This document shows, one piece after another, positions 52,681 through 63,900 of a DNA stretch of 64,000 nt (position 1 is the first letter of the stretch; each line of letters begins with the position of its first letter). This stretch comes from Burkholderiales bacterium. Lineage in GTDB: Bacteria; Pseudomonadota; Gammaproteobacteria; Burkholderiales; Burkholderiaceae_C. The notes below the pieces were generated by a model, which had not been told where the DNA came from, did not search any database, and was given only the letters and a program-made list of their open reading frames with translations. The stretch lies in assembly GCA_016703325.1 (NCBI GenBank), contig JADJCH010000017.1:1-64000 (forward strand). Reading direction: 5' to 3'. Made by a program: the position numbers and the translations under genes.

Positions 52681-54179
52681 GACCGCGTCTCCCCGCTGCC
52701 GGGTTGCCTCGATTCATTCATGGGCGCATTGTCCGCGGCCAGCGGCAGCCACCCCGTCAGGCCCAGGCCGCGGCCGGCGAGCCCGGGGCCCACCTGCAGC
52801 CGGCCGCCCAATGCGTCCAGGCGCTCGCGCAGGCCGCGCAGGCCGTGGTGTTCGCGCTCCGGGCTCTCGGGCAACAGGCCCGCGCCGTCGTCGCCCACCC
52901 GCAGGCAGAGGAACTGGCACGGGCCTTCAGGCGGGCCGGCCTCGGCCGACAGGTGCAGTTCGATGCGTCCGGCTCCGCTGTGGCGCAGCGCGTTGGTCAG
53001 GCCCTCCTGGCCCAACGCGTACAGAGCCCGTGCACCCTCGGGCGTGAGCCGGGGCAGGCACGGCGCGGCGTTGTCCGCCAGCACCCACTCCAGCTGCACC
53101 TGCGGATGCAGGCTGCGGCTGCGGTCCACCAGCGCCAGCAAGGCATCCGCCAGGCCGAGCTCCTCCAGCGCGGGGGGCGTCAGCCGCGGGATCAGGCCCT
53201 GCATCGCGTCGTACAGCCGGGCGGCCTCCTGCGAGATCAGCCGCGCGGCCTGGGCGGAGGCCGGGTCCAGCGCCGCCAACCGATCCTGCAGCCCGTGCGC
53301 CAGGCTGCGCATGCCGGTGACACTCTGTGCGAATTCGTCATGCAGCAGCCGGGCAATGGCGCGCCGCTCCTCGTCGGTGCGCACCTCCAGCCGGCGCGCC
53401 AGCTCGCGGCTCTCCTGCAGACGACGCTCGGCTTCAAAAGCGCGCATGCGTGCGTCGAGCTGCTCCTCGATGGCCTCGGCCAGGCGGTTGACCTCCCGAC
53501 CGATCAGACCGGCCTCGTAGCCCGGCAGTGCCGGCAGGCGGGCGTGGTAGTCACCGGCGCGCAGCCGGCCCAGCCCCGCCACCAGCGTCGGCCAGGGCCG
53601 CAGCGCCCGCCCGACCAGGGCGACCACCGCCAGAACCAGCAGCAGCAGCGCCGCAGCGCCCACCGAGGCCAGGCGCAGCAGGTCGTCCCAGCCGTCCAGG
53701 ATGGCACGGGAGGGGTCGGCCTCCACCGTCAACCGGCCCCCCGGCAGCTCGATCACCTGGCGCTGCAGCGGCGGCAGCACCAGCCGTGCATACCACTGCG
53801 GTGCCTCGCGGCCCTCCTTGTAGGTGGGACGCGGTGAGCGCCACAGAACCTGCCCCTGGTCATCCTCCAGCGTGATGTCGTTGGCCCGCACCCGGCCGAG
53901 CTGCTCCAGGAAGCTGCGCAGCCCCATCGGCCCCGAACTGGCATAGATCCACGACACCCGCTGCAGCAGCTGAGTGGCCACCCGGTTGGCGGCCACGATC
54001 TCCTCGCGCACGCCGCTGCGTGTGCCATCGATCTGCAGCCACAGCAGCACCGCGACAAACAGCGCCATCAGCCCGGTCACCAGCAGGTTGATCTGCAGCT
54101 TGAGGCTCCAGCCGGCTGTCCAGCCACCCGACCGAAGCCGACGCGGCGGGACCGGGGAGGGCGACGGCTGGGCAGACAT
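52677..54179 (-). CDS. Histidine kinase of the HisKA_3 family
   Basis: 500 residues. Membrane helix 1 (INLLVTGLMALFVAVLLWLQ), a periplasmic sensor region of about 130 residues, helix 2 (ASVGAAALLLLVLAVVALVG), HAMP, then the H box RRAIARLLHDEFAQSVTGM with phosphorylated His, and the HATPase end (YALGQEGLTNALRHSGAG and HHGLRGLRERLDALGGRL). It is divergent from pqqA (254 bases) and upstream of its regulator. ATG 54179 was preferred over 54218. Confidence 0.92.
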   Translation of the reverse strand: MSAQPSPSPVPPRRLRSGGWTAGWSLKLQINLLVTGLMALFVAVLLWLQIDGTRSGVREEIVAANRVATQLLQRVSWIYASSGPMGLRSFLEQLGRVRANDITLEDDQGQVLWRSPRPTYKEGREAPQWYARLVLPPLQRQVIELPGGRLTVEADPSRAILDGWDDLLRLASVGAAALLLLVLAVVALVGRALRPWPTLVAGLGRLRAGDYHARLPALPGYEAGLIGREVNRLAEAIEEQLDARMRAFEAERRLQESRELARRLEVRTDEERRAIARLLHDEFAQSVTGMRSLAHGLQDRLAALDPASAQAARLISQEAARLYDAMQGLIPRLTPPALEELGLADALLALVDRSRSLHPQVQLEWVLADNAAPCLPRLTPEGARALYALGQEGLTNALRHSGAGRIELHLSAEAGPPEGPCQFLCLRVGDDGAGLLPESPEREHHGLRGLRERLDALGGRLQVGPGLAGRGLGLTGWLPLAADNAPMNESRQPGSGETRS

Positions 54180-54247
54180 GGGTTGATTGTCCCCGTGCCC
54201 TGCTGCGCTGCGGTCCAAGCGGACCCCCGGATTGCCCCCAGGGCCGC

Positions 54248-54277
54248 TTCATGATTTTCATGAGTGACCTTTCATGG
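54248..54277 (+). promoter_or_regulatory. Triple TTCATG motif between the sensor and pqqA
   Basis: TTCATGA at 54248, TTCATGA at 54257 and TTCATGG at 54271. Repeated short motifs in a divergent promoter region beside a LuxR-type regulator suggest binding sites. The first two are 9 bases apart. Confidence 0.4.
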
Positions 54278-54432
54278 TCGGACGGACGACCGATGCGCCG
54301 CAGCTCACGACACTGGGGGCTCGCCAGTCACCTGAGGCCTGCATCCGACGAGCGGTGCATTCCCAGCAGATTCACCGCTGCAGGCCCCGGGCCCGTCGGG
54401 CGAAATCCATTCAACCTCACTGGAGACCTGCC

Positions 54433-54507
54433 ATGACCTGGGAAACCCCCTCTGCCTGCGACTTCCGCTTCGGCTTCGAAATCACGATGTACATCGCCGC
54501 GCGCTGA
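54433..54507 (+). CDS. pqqA: PqqA, precursor peptide of PQQ
   Basis: 24 codons, too short for gene callers that use a length cut-off: MTWETPSACDFRFGFEITMY then IAAR. The glutamate and tyrosine that become PQQ are Glu16 and Tyr20 in the invariant E-x-x-x-Y. GGAG lies at 54422-54425, 7 bases before the start. It is the first gene of the operon, with pqqB 47 bases on. A Cys at position 9, where most relatives have Thr or Phe, is unusual. Confidence 0.93.
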   Translation: MTWETPSACDFRFGFEITMYIAAR

Positions 54508-54554
54508 GCGCCGGCGAGCCTTGTGAGCGATCACGCCATCGCGCCGGCTGCACC

Positions 54555-55481
54555 ATGCAACTCCTCGTGCTCGGTTCATCCGCCGGTGGCGGCTTTCCCC
54601 AGTGGAACTGCAACTGCGACCAGTGTCGCGCGGTGCGTGGCGGCTCACCCACGCACCGCGCCCGCACGCAGTCCTCGATTGCGGTCGGTGGCCCGGACGA
54701 CTGGCTGCTGATCAACGCCTCGCCCGACATCCTCACCCAGCTGCAGCGCAACCCGCAGCTGCAGCCGGCCCGCGCCCTGCGCGACAGCGGCATCGCCGGC
54801 GTATTGCTCTGCGACGGCCAGGTGGACCACAGCACCGGCCTGTACATGCTGCGCGAACGCGGCCGGCCGCTGCCGCTGTGGAGCACCCGGCCGGTGCATG
54901 AGGACCTCAGCCAGGGCAACCCCATCCTGCGTGTGCTGGGCCATTACTGCGGCGTGGACTGGCGCGAGCTGCCCTTCGACGGTCGCGCCATCACCGTGCC
55001 GGGCGTGGACGGCCTGCGCGTGACGCCGCTGTCGCTGTCGAGCAAGCCGGCGCCCTACTCACCGCACCGCGAGTGCCCGGTGGACGGCGACAACGTCGGC
55101 CTGCTGCTGGAGAACACCGCCAGCGGGCGACGCATCTTCTACGCCCCCGGCCTGGGCGAGATCACCCCGCCGGTGTGGGAGATGATGCTCGCGGCCGACA
55201 CGGTGCTGGTGGACGGCACCTTCTGGACCGATGACGAGATGATCCGCCTGGGCCTGTCGAGCAAGACCGCCCGCGACATCGGTCACCTGCCGCAAAGCGA
55301 CCTGCCGGATGGCACGCCCGGCATGCGCACGATGCTGTCTCGCCTGCCCGCCCGCACCCGCAAGGCGCTGATCCACATCAACAACACCAACCCGATCCTG
55401 GACGAGGCCTCGCCGCAGCGCCGCGAGCTCAGCGCCGCAGGCGTCGAGGTCTGCCACGACGGCATGGTGTTCGAGTTCTGA
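54555..55481 (+). CDS. pqqB: PqqB, oxygenase-type metallo-beta-lactamase-fold protein
   Basis: 308 residues, full length: LVLGSSAGGGFPQWNCNCDQC at the start, CDGQVDHSTGLYMLRE (metal-binding His-rich region), YAPGLGEITPPVWEMM, FWTDDEMI, and HINNTNPILDEASPQRRELS at the end. PqqB hydroxylates the cross-linked intermediate before PqqC. It follows pqqA and precedes pqqC (28 bases). Confidence 0.95.
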   Translation: MQLLVLGSSAGGGFPQWNCNCDQCRAVRGGSPTHRARTQSSIAVGGPDDWLLINASPDILTQLQRNPQLQPARALRDSGIAGVLLCDGQVDHSTGLYMLRERGRPLPLWSTRPVHEDLSQGNPILRVLGHYCGVDWRELPFDGRAITVPGVDGLRVTPLSLSSKPAPYSPHRECPVDGDNVGLLLENTASGRRIFYAPGLGEITPPVWEMMLAADTVLVDGTFWTDDEMIRLGLSSKTARDIGHLPQSDLPDGTPGMRTMLSRLPARTRKALIHINNTNPILDEASPQRRELSAAGVEVCHDGMVFEF

Positions 55482-55509
55482 CGACGCGCACCCGCTCTGG
55501 ATCCCCACC

Positions 55510-56301
55510 ATGCTCACCTCCTGCGACACATCGATGGGCAATCGCTTCGGCGCACCGTTCTCCTCCCCGCTGGTGACCCGGCCGCGCGACCCGGACGCCC
55601 CGGCCTGGGATCGCGTGGCCTTCGAGGCCCAGCTGCGCGAGCAGGGCCGCAGCTACCACATCCACCACCCGTTCAACGTGATGCTGAACACCGGCAAGGC
55701 GACGCCGGACCAGATCCGTGCCTGGGTGGCCAACCGCTACTACTACCAGATCGCGATTCCGGTGAAGGACGCCGCGGTGATGGCCAACTGCCCGGACCGG
55801 GACGTGCGCCGCGGCTGGATCCAGCGCATCCTGGACCACGACGGCTTCGAGATCGGCGACGTCAAGGACGAGGGCGGCATCGAGGCCTGGATCCGCCTCG
55901 GGCTGGCCACTGGCCTGACGCGCGAAGAGATCACCGACCTGCGCCACGTCATCCCCGGCGTGCGCTTTGCGGTGGATGCCTACGTCAACTTCGCGCGCCA
56001 CGCACCCTGGCAGGAGGCGGTGTGCTCCTCGCTCACCGAGCTGTTCGCACCGGAGATCCACAAGCAGCGCCTGGCCACCTGGCCGGAGCACTACGGCTGG
56101 ATCGAATCCACCGGGCTGCAGTACTTCCGCAACCGCGTCAGCCAGGCCCGCCGCGATGTGGAGCAGGGCCTGGCGGTGACGCTGGAGCACTTCCGCAGCC
56201 GCGAACAGCAGGAGCGCGCGCTGGAGATCCTGCGCTTCAAGCTCGACATCCTCTGGGTCATGAACGACGCGATGGCGCAGCGTTACGGGGTGAACACATG
56301 A
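55510..56301 (+). CDS. pqqC: PqqC, pyrroloquinoline-quinone synthase
   Basis: 263 residues, normal length. YHIHHPFNVMLNTGKATPDQ at the N-terminus, then WVANRYYYQIAIPVKDAAVM, LPHVIPGV-type region (TDLRHVIPGVRFAVDAYVN), and EHYGWIESTGLQYFRNRVSQ. It carries out the final eight-electron, cofactor-free oxidation to PQQ. An alternative start is Met 10 (55537). It overlaps pqqD by 4 bases. Confidence 0.95.
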   Translation: MLTSCDTSMGNRFGAPFSSPLVTRPRDPDAPAWDRVAFEAQLREQGRSYHIHHPFNVMLNTGKATPDQIRAWVANRYYYQIAIPVKDAAVMANCPDRDVRRGWIQRILDHDGFEIGDVKDEGGIEAWIRLGLATGLTREEITDLRHVIPGVRFAVDAYVNFARHAPWQEAVCSSLTELFAPEIHKQRLATWPEHYGWIESTGLQYFRNRVSQARRDVEQGLAVTLEHFRSREQQERALEILRFKLDILWVMNDAMAQRYGVNT

Positions 56302-56609
56302 CGGCGGTGAGCGAGGCCACGGCCACGGCCTCCGCCGGCCCTCTGTCCGACACCACCGTGCCGCGCCTGGGCCACGGTTTTCGCCTGCAGTGGGAGGACG
56401 CCCAGGGCTGCCACGTGCTGCTCTACCCGGAGGGCATGGTCAAGCTCAACCGCAGCGCCGGGGAGATCCTGGCGCGCTGCGATGGGCAGGCCGGCGTGGG
56501 CGCCATCGTCGCCTCGCTGGAGGCGGCCTTCTCCGCCCAGGGCCTGCGCGGGGATGTGGAGCGCTTCCTCCTGATGGCGCGGCAGCAGCGCTGGGTGACC
56601 TGGGCATGA
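56298..56609 (+). CDS. pqqD: PqqD, PqqA-binding chaperone
   Basis: 103 residues: PRLGHGFRLQWEDAQGCHVL then LLYPEGMVKLNRSAGEIL and RCDGQAGVGAIVASLEAAFS, a standard PqqD. It binds PqqA and presents it to PqqE. It overlaps pqqC upstream and pqqE downstream, each by 4 bases, which couples translation. The first 20 residues are a variable tail. Confidence 0.92.
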   Translation: MTAVSEATATASAGPLSDTTVPRLGHGFRLQWEDAQGCHVLLYPEGMVKLNRSAGEILARCDGQAGVGAIVASLEAAFSAQGLRGDVERFLLMARQQRWVTWA

Positions 56610-57766
56610 CGCTTCCGGTGCCTGGACAAGCCTCTCCGTCTGCACCGCCCGGCCCGCCGCTGTGGCTGCTGGCGGAGGTCACCTACCGCTGCCCGCTGCA
56701 CTGCGTGTTCTGCTACAACCCGGTGGACTTTGCCCGCCACGGCGCGGAGATGGGCACCGAGGCCTGGCTGAAGCTGCTGCGCGAGGCGCGTGCGCTGGGC
56801 TCGGTGCAGTGCGGCTTCTCCGGCGGCGAACCGCTGCTGCGCGACGACCTGGAGCTGCTGATCGCCGAGGCGCACCGCCTGGGCTTCTACACCAACCTGC
56901 TCACCTCCGGCGTCGGCCTGACCCGCGAGCGCGCTGCGGCGCTGAAGGCAGCCGGGCTGGACCACATCCAGCTCAGCTTCCAGGACTCGACCCGGGAGGT
57001 CAACGACTTCCTCTCGCACACCAAGACCTTCGAGCTCAAGCAGCGCGTGGGCGAGATGCTGCGCGAACAGGGCTGGCCGATGGTGATGAACGTGGTGATC
57101 CACCGCCTCAACATCGACCACATCGACCGCATCATCGCGATGGCCGCCGAGCTCGGCGCCGAGTACCTGGAGCTGGCCAACTCGCAGTACTACTCCTGGG
57201 CGCACCTCAACCGCGACCACCTGCTGCCCACCCGCGAACAACTGCAGCGCGCCGAGGCCATCACCGACGAGTGGCGCCAGAAGCTGGACGGCAGGATGCG
57301 CCTGTTCTTCGTCGTGCCGGACTACCACGAGGGCCGGCCGAAGAAGTGCATGAACGGCTGGGGCAACGTCTTCCTCACCGTCACGCCGGACGGCACCGCA
57401 CTGCCCTGCCACACCGCGGCCATGCTGCCGGGCCTGACCTTCCCGAACGTGCAGACCACCCCGGTGCGCGAAATCTGGTACGACAGCGAGGGCTTCAACC
57501 GCTACCGCGGCACCGGCTGGATGAAGGAGCCCTGCGCCAGCTGCGACGACAAGGAAAAGGACCTGGGCGGCTGCCGCTGCCAGGCCTACCTGCTCGCGCA
57601 GGACCCGGAGGCGGCCGACCCGGTCTGCCCCAAGAGCCCGCACCACGGCATCGTGCAGGTGGCGGTCGAGCAGGCCGAGGCCCGTGCCCGCAGCGGCGCG
57701 GTGCCGGAGCAGCCGCTGGTGTTCCGCGACCCGCGCCACTCGATGCAGCTGAGCTGCGCACGCTGA
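56606..57766 (+). CDS. pqqE: PqqE, radical SAM enzyme joining Glu and Tyr of PqqA
   Basis: 386 residues: the radical-SAM motif CPLHCVFC at residues 33-40, GFSGGEPLLRDDL, then YLELANSQYYSWAHLNRDHL, and a SPASM domain with cysteines in KCMNGWGNVFL, ALPCHTAAML, PCASCDDKEKDLGGCRC, for two more Fe-S clusters. It forms the carbon-carbon cross-link in PqqA. It is the last gene of the operon; a hairpin follows. Confidence 0.95.
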   Translation: MTLPVPGQASPSAPPGPPLWLLAEVTYRCPLHCVFCYNPVDFARHGAEMGTEAWLKLLREARALGSVQCGFSGGEPLLRDDLELLIAEAHRLGFYTNLLTSGVGLTRERAAALKAAGLDHIQLSFQDSTREVNDFLSHTKTFELKQRVGEMLREQGWPMVMNVVIHRLNIDHIDRIIAMAAELGAEYLELANSQYYSWAHLNRDHLLPTREQLQRAEAITDEWRQKLDGRMRLFFVVPDYHEGRPKKCMNGWGNVFLTVTPDGTALPCHTAAMLPGLTFPNVQTTPVREIWYDSEGFNRYRGTGWMKEPCASCDDKEKDLGGCRCQAYLLAQDPEAADPVCPKSPHHGIVQVAVEQAEARARSGAVPEQPLVFRDPRHSMQLSCAR

Positions 57767-57774
57767 GCCGGTTC

Positions 57775-57799
57775 AGCCCGGCAAAGCCTCTGCCGGGCT
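57775..57799 (+). terminator. Hairpin after pqqE
   Basis: AGCCCGGCA, 7 bases, TGCCGGGCT. A stable stem but with no U run after it, so it may protect the message end or depend on Rho for termination. Confidence 0.45.
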
Positions 57800-57966
57800 G
57801 TGGGCGAGGGGCCACTCTCGGCCCGGTCGGCCGATCAGGCGTTGCTCAAGGGCGTCAACAGTTCACGCCCAACGCATAGACTCGGTGCACAGCCACCCGC
57901 CGTTCGCCTGCGGGTCCTCTGATCTGTCGTGCCGGGGGCCGCTGCGGCCCGTGGCCTGGAGTCTGC

Positions 57967-60900
57967 ATGCGCTGCCGAGTTGCGCCCCCCGCCTGGCCGA
58001 TCCACCGCCTGCTGCCTGGCTTGCCGGCGCTGCGCGTGCTGTTGGCCGGAGGCGCGCTGCTGGCGGCCTTCCCGGTGCCGGCGGTGCAGGTCCGCAGCGT
58101 CAGCCCCAGCGGCGAGGTGGATGAGGTCCAGCAGGTCCAGCTGCGCTTCGATGCCCCGGTGGTGCCCTTCGGCAGCGGCCGGCTCGCCGACCCGGCCACC
58201 CTGCTCTGTCAGGGACTGGGACTGGGACTGGGACCGGGCCGCGGCGCGGCGGCCTCTTCGGCATCGGCCACGGCAACCTCCCGCACGCCCCCCGGCAGCG
58301 GCCGCTGGACCGGACCAGCCGAGTGGGTGTATGACTTGAACGAACCGCTGGGCGCGGGCGTCAGCTGCCGCCTGGCGATCCGCCCGGACTGGGCGCCGGT
58401 GGTGGCGGTGCGGCCGCTGGGCCCGGCCGCCTCGGGCCAGGAAGCCACGGGCGCTGGCGCCAGCCTGCAGGGTACGCGGGAGTTCACGTTTTCCACGGGC
58501 GGGCCTGCCGTCCAGCAGGTTTCCCCCTGGGAGGGCAGCGAGGTGGAGGAGGAAGGTCACTTCCTGCTGCGCCTGAGCGGGCCGGTGGAGGTGGCGTCGC
58601 TGGCCGGCCGCGCCGCCTGCGAGGTGCAGGGGCTGGGCGAGCGCCTGCCGGTGGTGGTGGTGGAAGGTGCCCCGCGCGAGGCGGTGCTGAAGTCGCGGCG
58701 CATCCCCGCGGCGCAGGCTCAGCGCCACCTGCTGCTGCGCTGCCAGCGCCCGCTGCCGCCTGGGGCCACCGTGCGGCTGGTGTGGGGCGCGGGCATTGCG
58801 GCGGCCGGTGCGCCCCAACTCGTCACGCGCGGCACGAAGAGCTGGCAGTGGACGGTGCGGCAGCGCTTCAGCGCCGAATTCAGCTGCGAGCGCGAACGCG
58901 CCGAGGCCCCCTGCCTGCCGCTGCGGTCGATGCGGCTGGTTTTCTCCGCCCCGGTGCCGCGGGCGCAGGCGCAGGCGGCCCGGCTGGTTCCGCTCGGGCC
59001 CATCGGGCAGCTCGGGCCAGCCAGCGCGGCCTCCGCAGCGGCTTCGCAGGGTCTGGTCCCGAAGCTGGAGGACGCCGGCCCCACCGTCAGCCAGATCGTC
59101 TTTGCCGCCCCGCTGGCCGAGAACACCCGTTACCAATTGACCCTGCCCGCCGGCCTGCGCGATGAAACCGGCCGGGAGCTGGCCAACGCAGCGGCCTTCC
59201 CGTTGGCCACCGCCACCGGGCCGATGCCACCGCTGGCCAAGTTCGCCGCCGCCCCCTTCGGCGTGGTGGAGGCCGGCAGTGCCGGCGAGCCCGCGCTGCT
59301 GCCGATCACGCTGCGGCATGTGCAGGCCCTCGCCCCGGGGCTGGACGGCACGGCGCAGCTGGCGGCCAAGCGCCTGGGCGCCGACACAGCGGATGCCGAG
59401 CTGATGCGCTGGCACGCCCGCCTCGCACGCTGGCACGAGAGCAGCTTCACCGCCAAGGAGGCCGGCCAGCCCCAGGCGCGCTGGTGGTTGGAGGGCAGGG
59501 ATGAGGATGGCAAGCCGCAGCGCCAGGAGCGGCGCGTGGGCAGCCGGGAGCTGTCGTTGCTGGCCGGCGAGTCCGGCGTCACCCGCACGCCGCTGCCACG
59601 GCCGCCGTCCGCGGCCGCTTCGGTGGCCGCGGCAGCTTCGGCAGCCGTCGCCGCCCCGGTGCGCGACACCGAAGTGCTGGGCCTGCCGCTGCCGCAGCCC
59701 GGCTACCACCTGCTGGAGCTGGAGTCGCGCCTGCTGGGCCGCGCACTGTTGGCCGAGCCGGCGCCGATGTATGTGCGCAGCGGTGTGCTGGTCACCCGCA
59801 TGGGGGTGCACTTCAAGCGCGGGCGCAGCTCCAGCCTGGTGTGGGTGACCTCGCTGGACCGCGCCCGCCCGGTGGAGGGCGCCGAGGTGGCGGTCAGCGA
59901 CTGCCGCGGCCAGAGCCTGTGGAGCGGCCGCACCGATGCGCAGGGCCTGGCGCGCATCCCGCGCGGCTTTGCCGACGAGGACGGCGAGCGCTGCATCGGC
60001 GAGGCGGCCTACTTCGTCAGCGCCCGCAAGGCCTGGCCGGACGGCGTGCGCGACCTGGCCTTCGTCTACAGCCACTGGATGCGCGGCATCGAGCCCTGGC
60101 GCTTCGGGCTGGCCACCGCCAGCGGCGTGGAGCCGGAGCTGCGCGCCCACAGCGTGCTGGACCGCAGCCTGCTGCGCGCAGGCGAAACGCTGTCGATGAA
60201 ACATGTGCTGCGCGCCGAAACCGAGCGCGGCCTGGCCCTGCTGAACGCCAGCGACTGGCCCACCGAGCTGCAGATCACCCACGTGGGCAGCGGTGAAGTG
60301 ACCCGGCTGGCGCTACCCGCGCTGCCCGCCCTGCCCACACCGCCCGCGGGTGCGGCCAGTGCGGCGGCGGAGCAAGCACCACTGCGTTCGGTGTCGATGC
60401 AGTGGACCGTGCCCGCGCAGGCCCGGCTGGGCGAATACGAGCTCAGCCTGCACCGCGGTGCACGGCAGTGGAGCAGCGGGCGCTTCCGGGTGGAGGCCTT
60501 CCGCGTGCCACTGGTCGATGCCCGTCTCAGCCCGCCCAAAGGCCCGCTGGTGGCCCCCGGCGCGCTGGACTTCGCGGTGCAGCTCAACCACATGGCCGGA
60601 GGCGGCCTGGCCACCGCCGCCAGCTTCTCGGCCCTGCTGCGCGAACGCGAGGTGGCCCCCGCCGGCTGGGAGGAATACAGCTTCAACGCCCCCCGCGAAC
60701 GTGACCAGAACGCCCCCGCCAACCGACCGGAGGGCGAGGAAGGGGCGTCCGCCGCCCCCTCCGGCGGCGTGCTGCTGGCCGATCGCCTGGCGCTGCGCAC
60801 CAACCCGCAAGGCGCCGCCACCGTCACCCTGCCCCGTCAGGCCGCGCTGACCCGGCTGAAACGCCCGGCCGAACTCCTGGCCGAGTTGAGCTTCGACGAC

Positions 60901-63900
60901 CCGAATGGGGAGCGCCAGACCGTCTCCCAGACCCTGCCGGTGTGGCCCGCCACGCTGCAGCTGGGGCTGAAGGCGCGCTCCTGGCTGGCGCAGCGCGGCC
61001 AGGTGCCGCTGCAGGTGGTGGCGCTGGACACCGCCGGCAAGCCGCGCAGCGGCCAGTTCGTGGAGCTGCGCGCCCGCCGGATCCAGCTGCTCAGCCACCG
61101 CCAGCGGGTGGTGGGCGGCTTCTACGCCTACGAGGACCGGCAGGAGGTGCAGGACCTGGGCCCCGTCTGCAAAGGCAAGACCGACGCCCGCGGGCTGCTC
61201 ACCTGCGACGCCCTGCTGCAGGCTGCCGGTGAGGTGGAGCTGATCGCCCGTGCCTCCGACGAGGCGGGCCGCACCGTCGAAACCGCCACCAGCGTGTGGA
61301 TCAGCGGCAGCGGCGAACAGTGGTTTGCGCAGGACAACGACGACCGCATCGACCTGATCCCTGAGAAGCGCGAGCTGCAGCCCGGCGACACCGCCCGGCT
61401 GCAGGTGCGCATGCCCTTCCGCGAAGCCACCGTGCTGCTGACGGTGGAGCGCGAGGGCATCCTGCACTCCCAGGTGCTGACGCTGCGCGGCAGCGACCCG
61501 GTGATCGAGCTGCCGATCCCGAAGGGCGGGGCCGGCAAGGACGGCGCCGAGGCCTGGGCGCCCAACGTCTACGTCAGTGCGCTGGTGCTGCGCGGCCGGC
61601 TGCGGGAGGTGCCCTGGTACTCCTTCTTCCAGTGGGGCTGGCGCGCACCACTCGACTGGTGGAACGCCTGGCGGCGGGAAGCCCCCGACCACCAGCCACC
61701 CACCGCGATGGTCGATCTGGCCAAACCCGCCTTCAAGCTGGGCGTGGCGCAGCTGCACATCGGCCTGGCCTCGCAGCGGCTGGAGGTGCAGGTCACCAGC
61801 GACAAGCCGCAGTACGGCCCGCGCCAGACCGCCCGCGCCACCGTGGTGGTGACGCAGGACGGCAAGCCGGTATCGGGCGGCGAAATCGCCTTCGCTGCGG
61901 TGGACGAAGGGCTGCTGGCCCTGTCGCCCAACGGCTCCTGGGACCTGCTGGAGCAGATGTACCCGCCGCGCGCCTGGGGCGTGGAAACCGCCACCGCGCA
62001 GAACGAGATCGTCGGGCGACGCCACTACGGCCGCAAGGCGCTGCCGCCGGGCGGCGGCGGTGGACGCAACCCCACCCGGGAGCTGTTCGACACCCTGCTG
62101 CTGTGGCGCCCGGTGGTGAGGCTCGACGCCCAGGGGCGCGCCACGTTGGATGTGCCGCTGAACGACTCGCTCACCCGCTTTCGCCTGGTGGCGGTGGCCG
62201 ATGCGGGAGCGGACCGCTTCGGCAGCGGCTCCACCACCCTCACCGTCAGCCAGGACCTGCAGCTCATTGCCGGCCTGCCGCCGGTGGTGCGCAGCGGCGA
62301 CCGCTTCGAGGCCCAGCTCACCCTGCGCAACACCACCGCAGCGGCCACCTGGCTGGAGGTGAAGCTGGAGGCCACCCCCACACCCGATGGCGATGCCGAC
62401 CTGCAGCAGGCCGGCACTGCCGCGGCAGCGGCCGCCCGCGGCGCCGCACCGGGGACCGGGACGCCCCCGACCACCGCCCCCCCACTGAGCCTGGCACCGC
62501 AGCGAGTGGAGGTGCCGGCCCAGTCTGCGGTGGAACTGCGCTGGCCGGTGACCGTGCCGGCCCAGGTACGCGCCCTGGCCTGGGAGGCCAGCGCGGTGGA
62601 AAGCACGCGCAGCGGCGGCACCCCGCTGAACCCGAAACGCGACGCCCTGCGGCTGATCCAGCGGGTGGAGCCGGCCCTGCCGCTGCGGGTGCAGCAGGCC
62701 AGCCTGCAGCAGCTCGACAGCAGCCTTGCCCTGCCGGTGCAGCGCCCGGCCGGTGCCGCACCGGGCGGCGGCGTGGTGGTGGCCCTGCAGCCCCGCCTGG
62801 CCGGCGCCCTGCCGGGCATGCGCCGCTGGTTCGAGGCCTATCCCTACAGCTGCCTGGAGCAGCGCGCTTCCCGCGCGGTGGGGCTGCGTGACCTGCCGGC
62901 CTGGCAGCAGCTGCTCAGGGAACTGCCCGGTTACCTGGACGGCGACGGGCTGGCGCACTACTTCCCGCCCCGGCCGGAGGAGGCCACCGGCGGCGGCAGC
63001 GACCGGCTCAGCGCCTACCTGCTGAGCCTGTCGGACGCCGCGGGCTGGCCGCTGCCGCCGGACCTGCGCGACCGCCTGCTCGACGGCCTCGGCGCCTTCG
63101 TCGAAGGCCGGCTGGAGCGCCCCGGCCCGGCGCCCCGCAGCGACCGCGATGTGCGCAAGCTCGCCGCGCTGGAAGCGCTGTCGCGCCACGGCCGGGCGCT
63201 GCCGCGCCACCTGGGCAGCCTGGAGATCACACCCACCCAGTGGCCCACCTCCGCCCTGCTGGACTGGCAGGCCCTGCTGCAGCGGGTGGACAGCCTGCCG
63301 CAACGCGAGCAGCGTCTGGAGGAGGCGACGCGCCTGCTGCGCGCCCGGCTGAGCAGCGCAGGCAGCACGCTGCGCTTCGTCGACGAGGCCGGCGACCGCT
63401 GGAGCTGGCTGATGGAAGGGCCGGACGCCAACGCCGCCCGTCTGCTGCTGATGGCGCTGCAGACCCCCGCCTGGCAGGACGATGCACCGCGGCTGGCGCA
63501 GGGCCTGCTGCTGCGCCTGCACGGCGGCGACGGCCCGCAGCGCCAGCTCGCTGCAGGCAGCACAGCGGGCGCCTTCAACACCACCACCGCCAACGTCTGG
63601 GCCACGCTGGCCTTCGAGCAGTTCTCGCTGCGCCGCGAATCCCAGGCCGTCACCGGCCTCACCCGGGCTCAACTGGGCAGCGCCAGCGGCGAGCTGGACT
63701 GGGGCCGCCGTCCCGACGGTGGCCGTCTGCTCCTGCCCTGGCCGGCCCAGTCCGCCACGCTGCAGGTCACGCAACAGGGCAGCGGCCGACCCTGGCTGGC
63801 GATCCAGAGCCTGGCGGCGACCGCACCGGTGACGGTCGCTGCCGGTTACCGGCTGGAGCGCAGCGCCACCCCGGTGGAGCAGAAGGTGAGCGGCCCCTGG

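Noticed and set aside
57835..60282. Another long minus-strand open frame (815 codons)
   Set aside because: It is also a shadow of the macroglobulin gene, with the same low-complexity composition.
60313..63774. Very long open frame on the minus strand (1,153 codons)
   Set aside because: It lies antisense to the alpha-2-macroglobulin gene and its translation is Gly/Ala/Arg/Gln-rich with no family motifs, the normal shadow of a high-GC gene.
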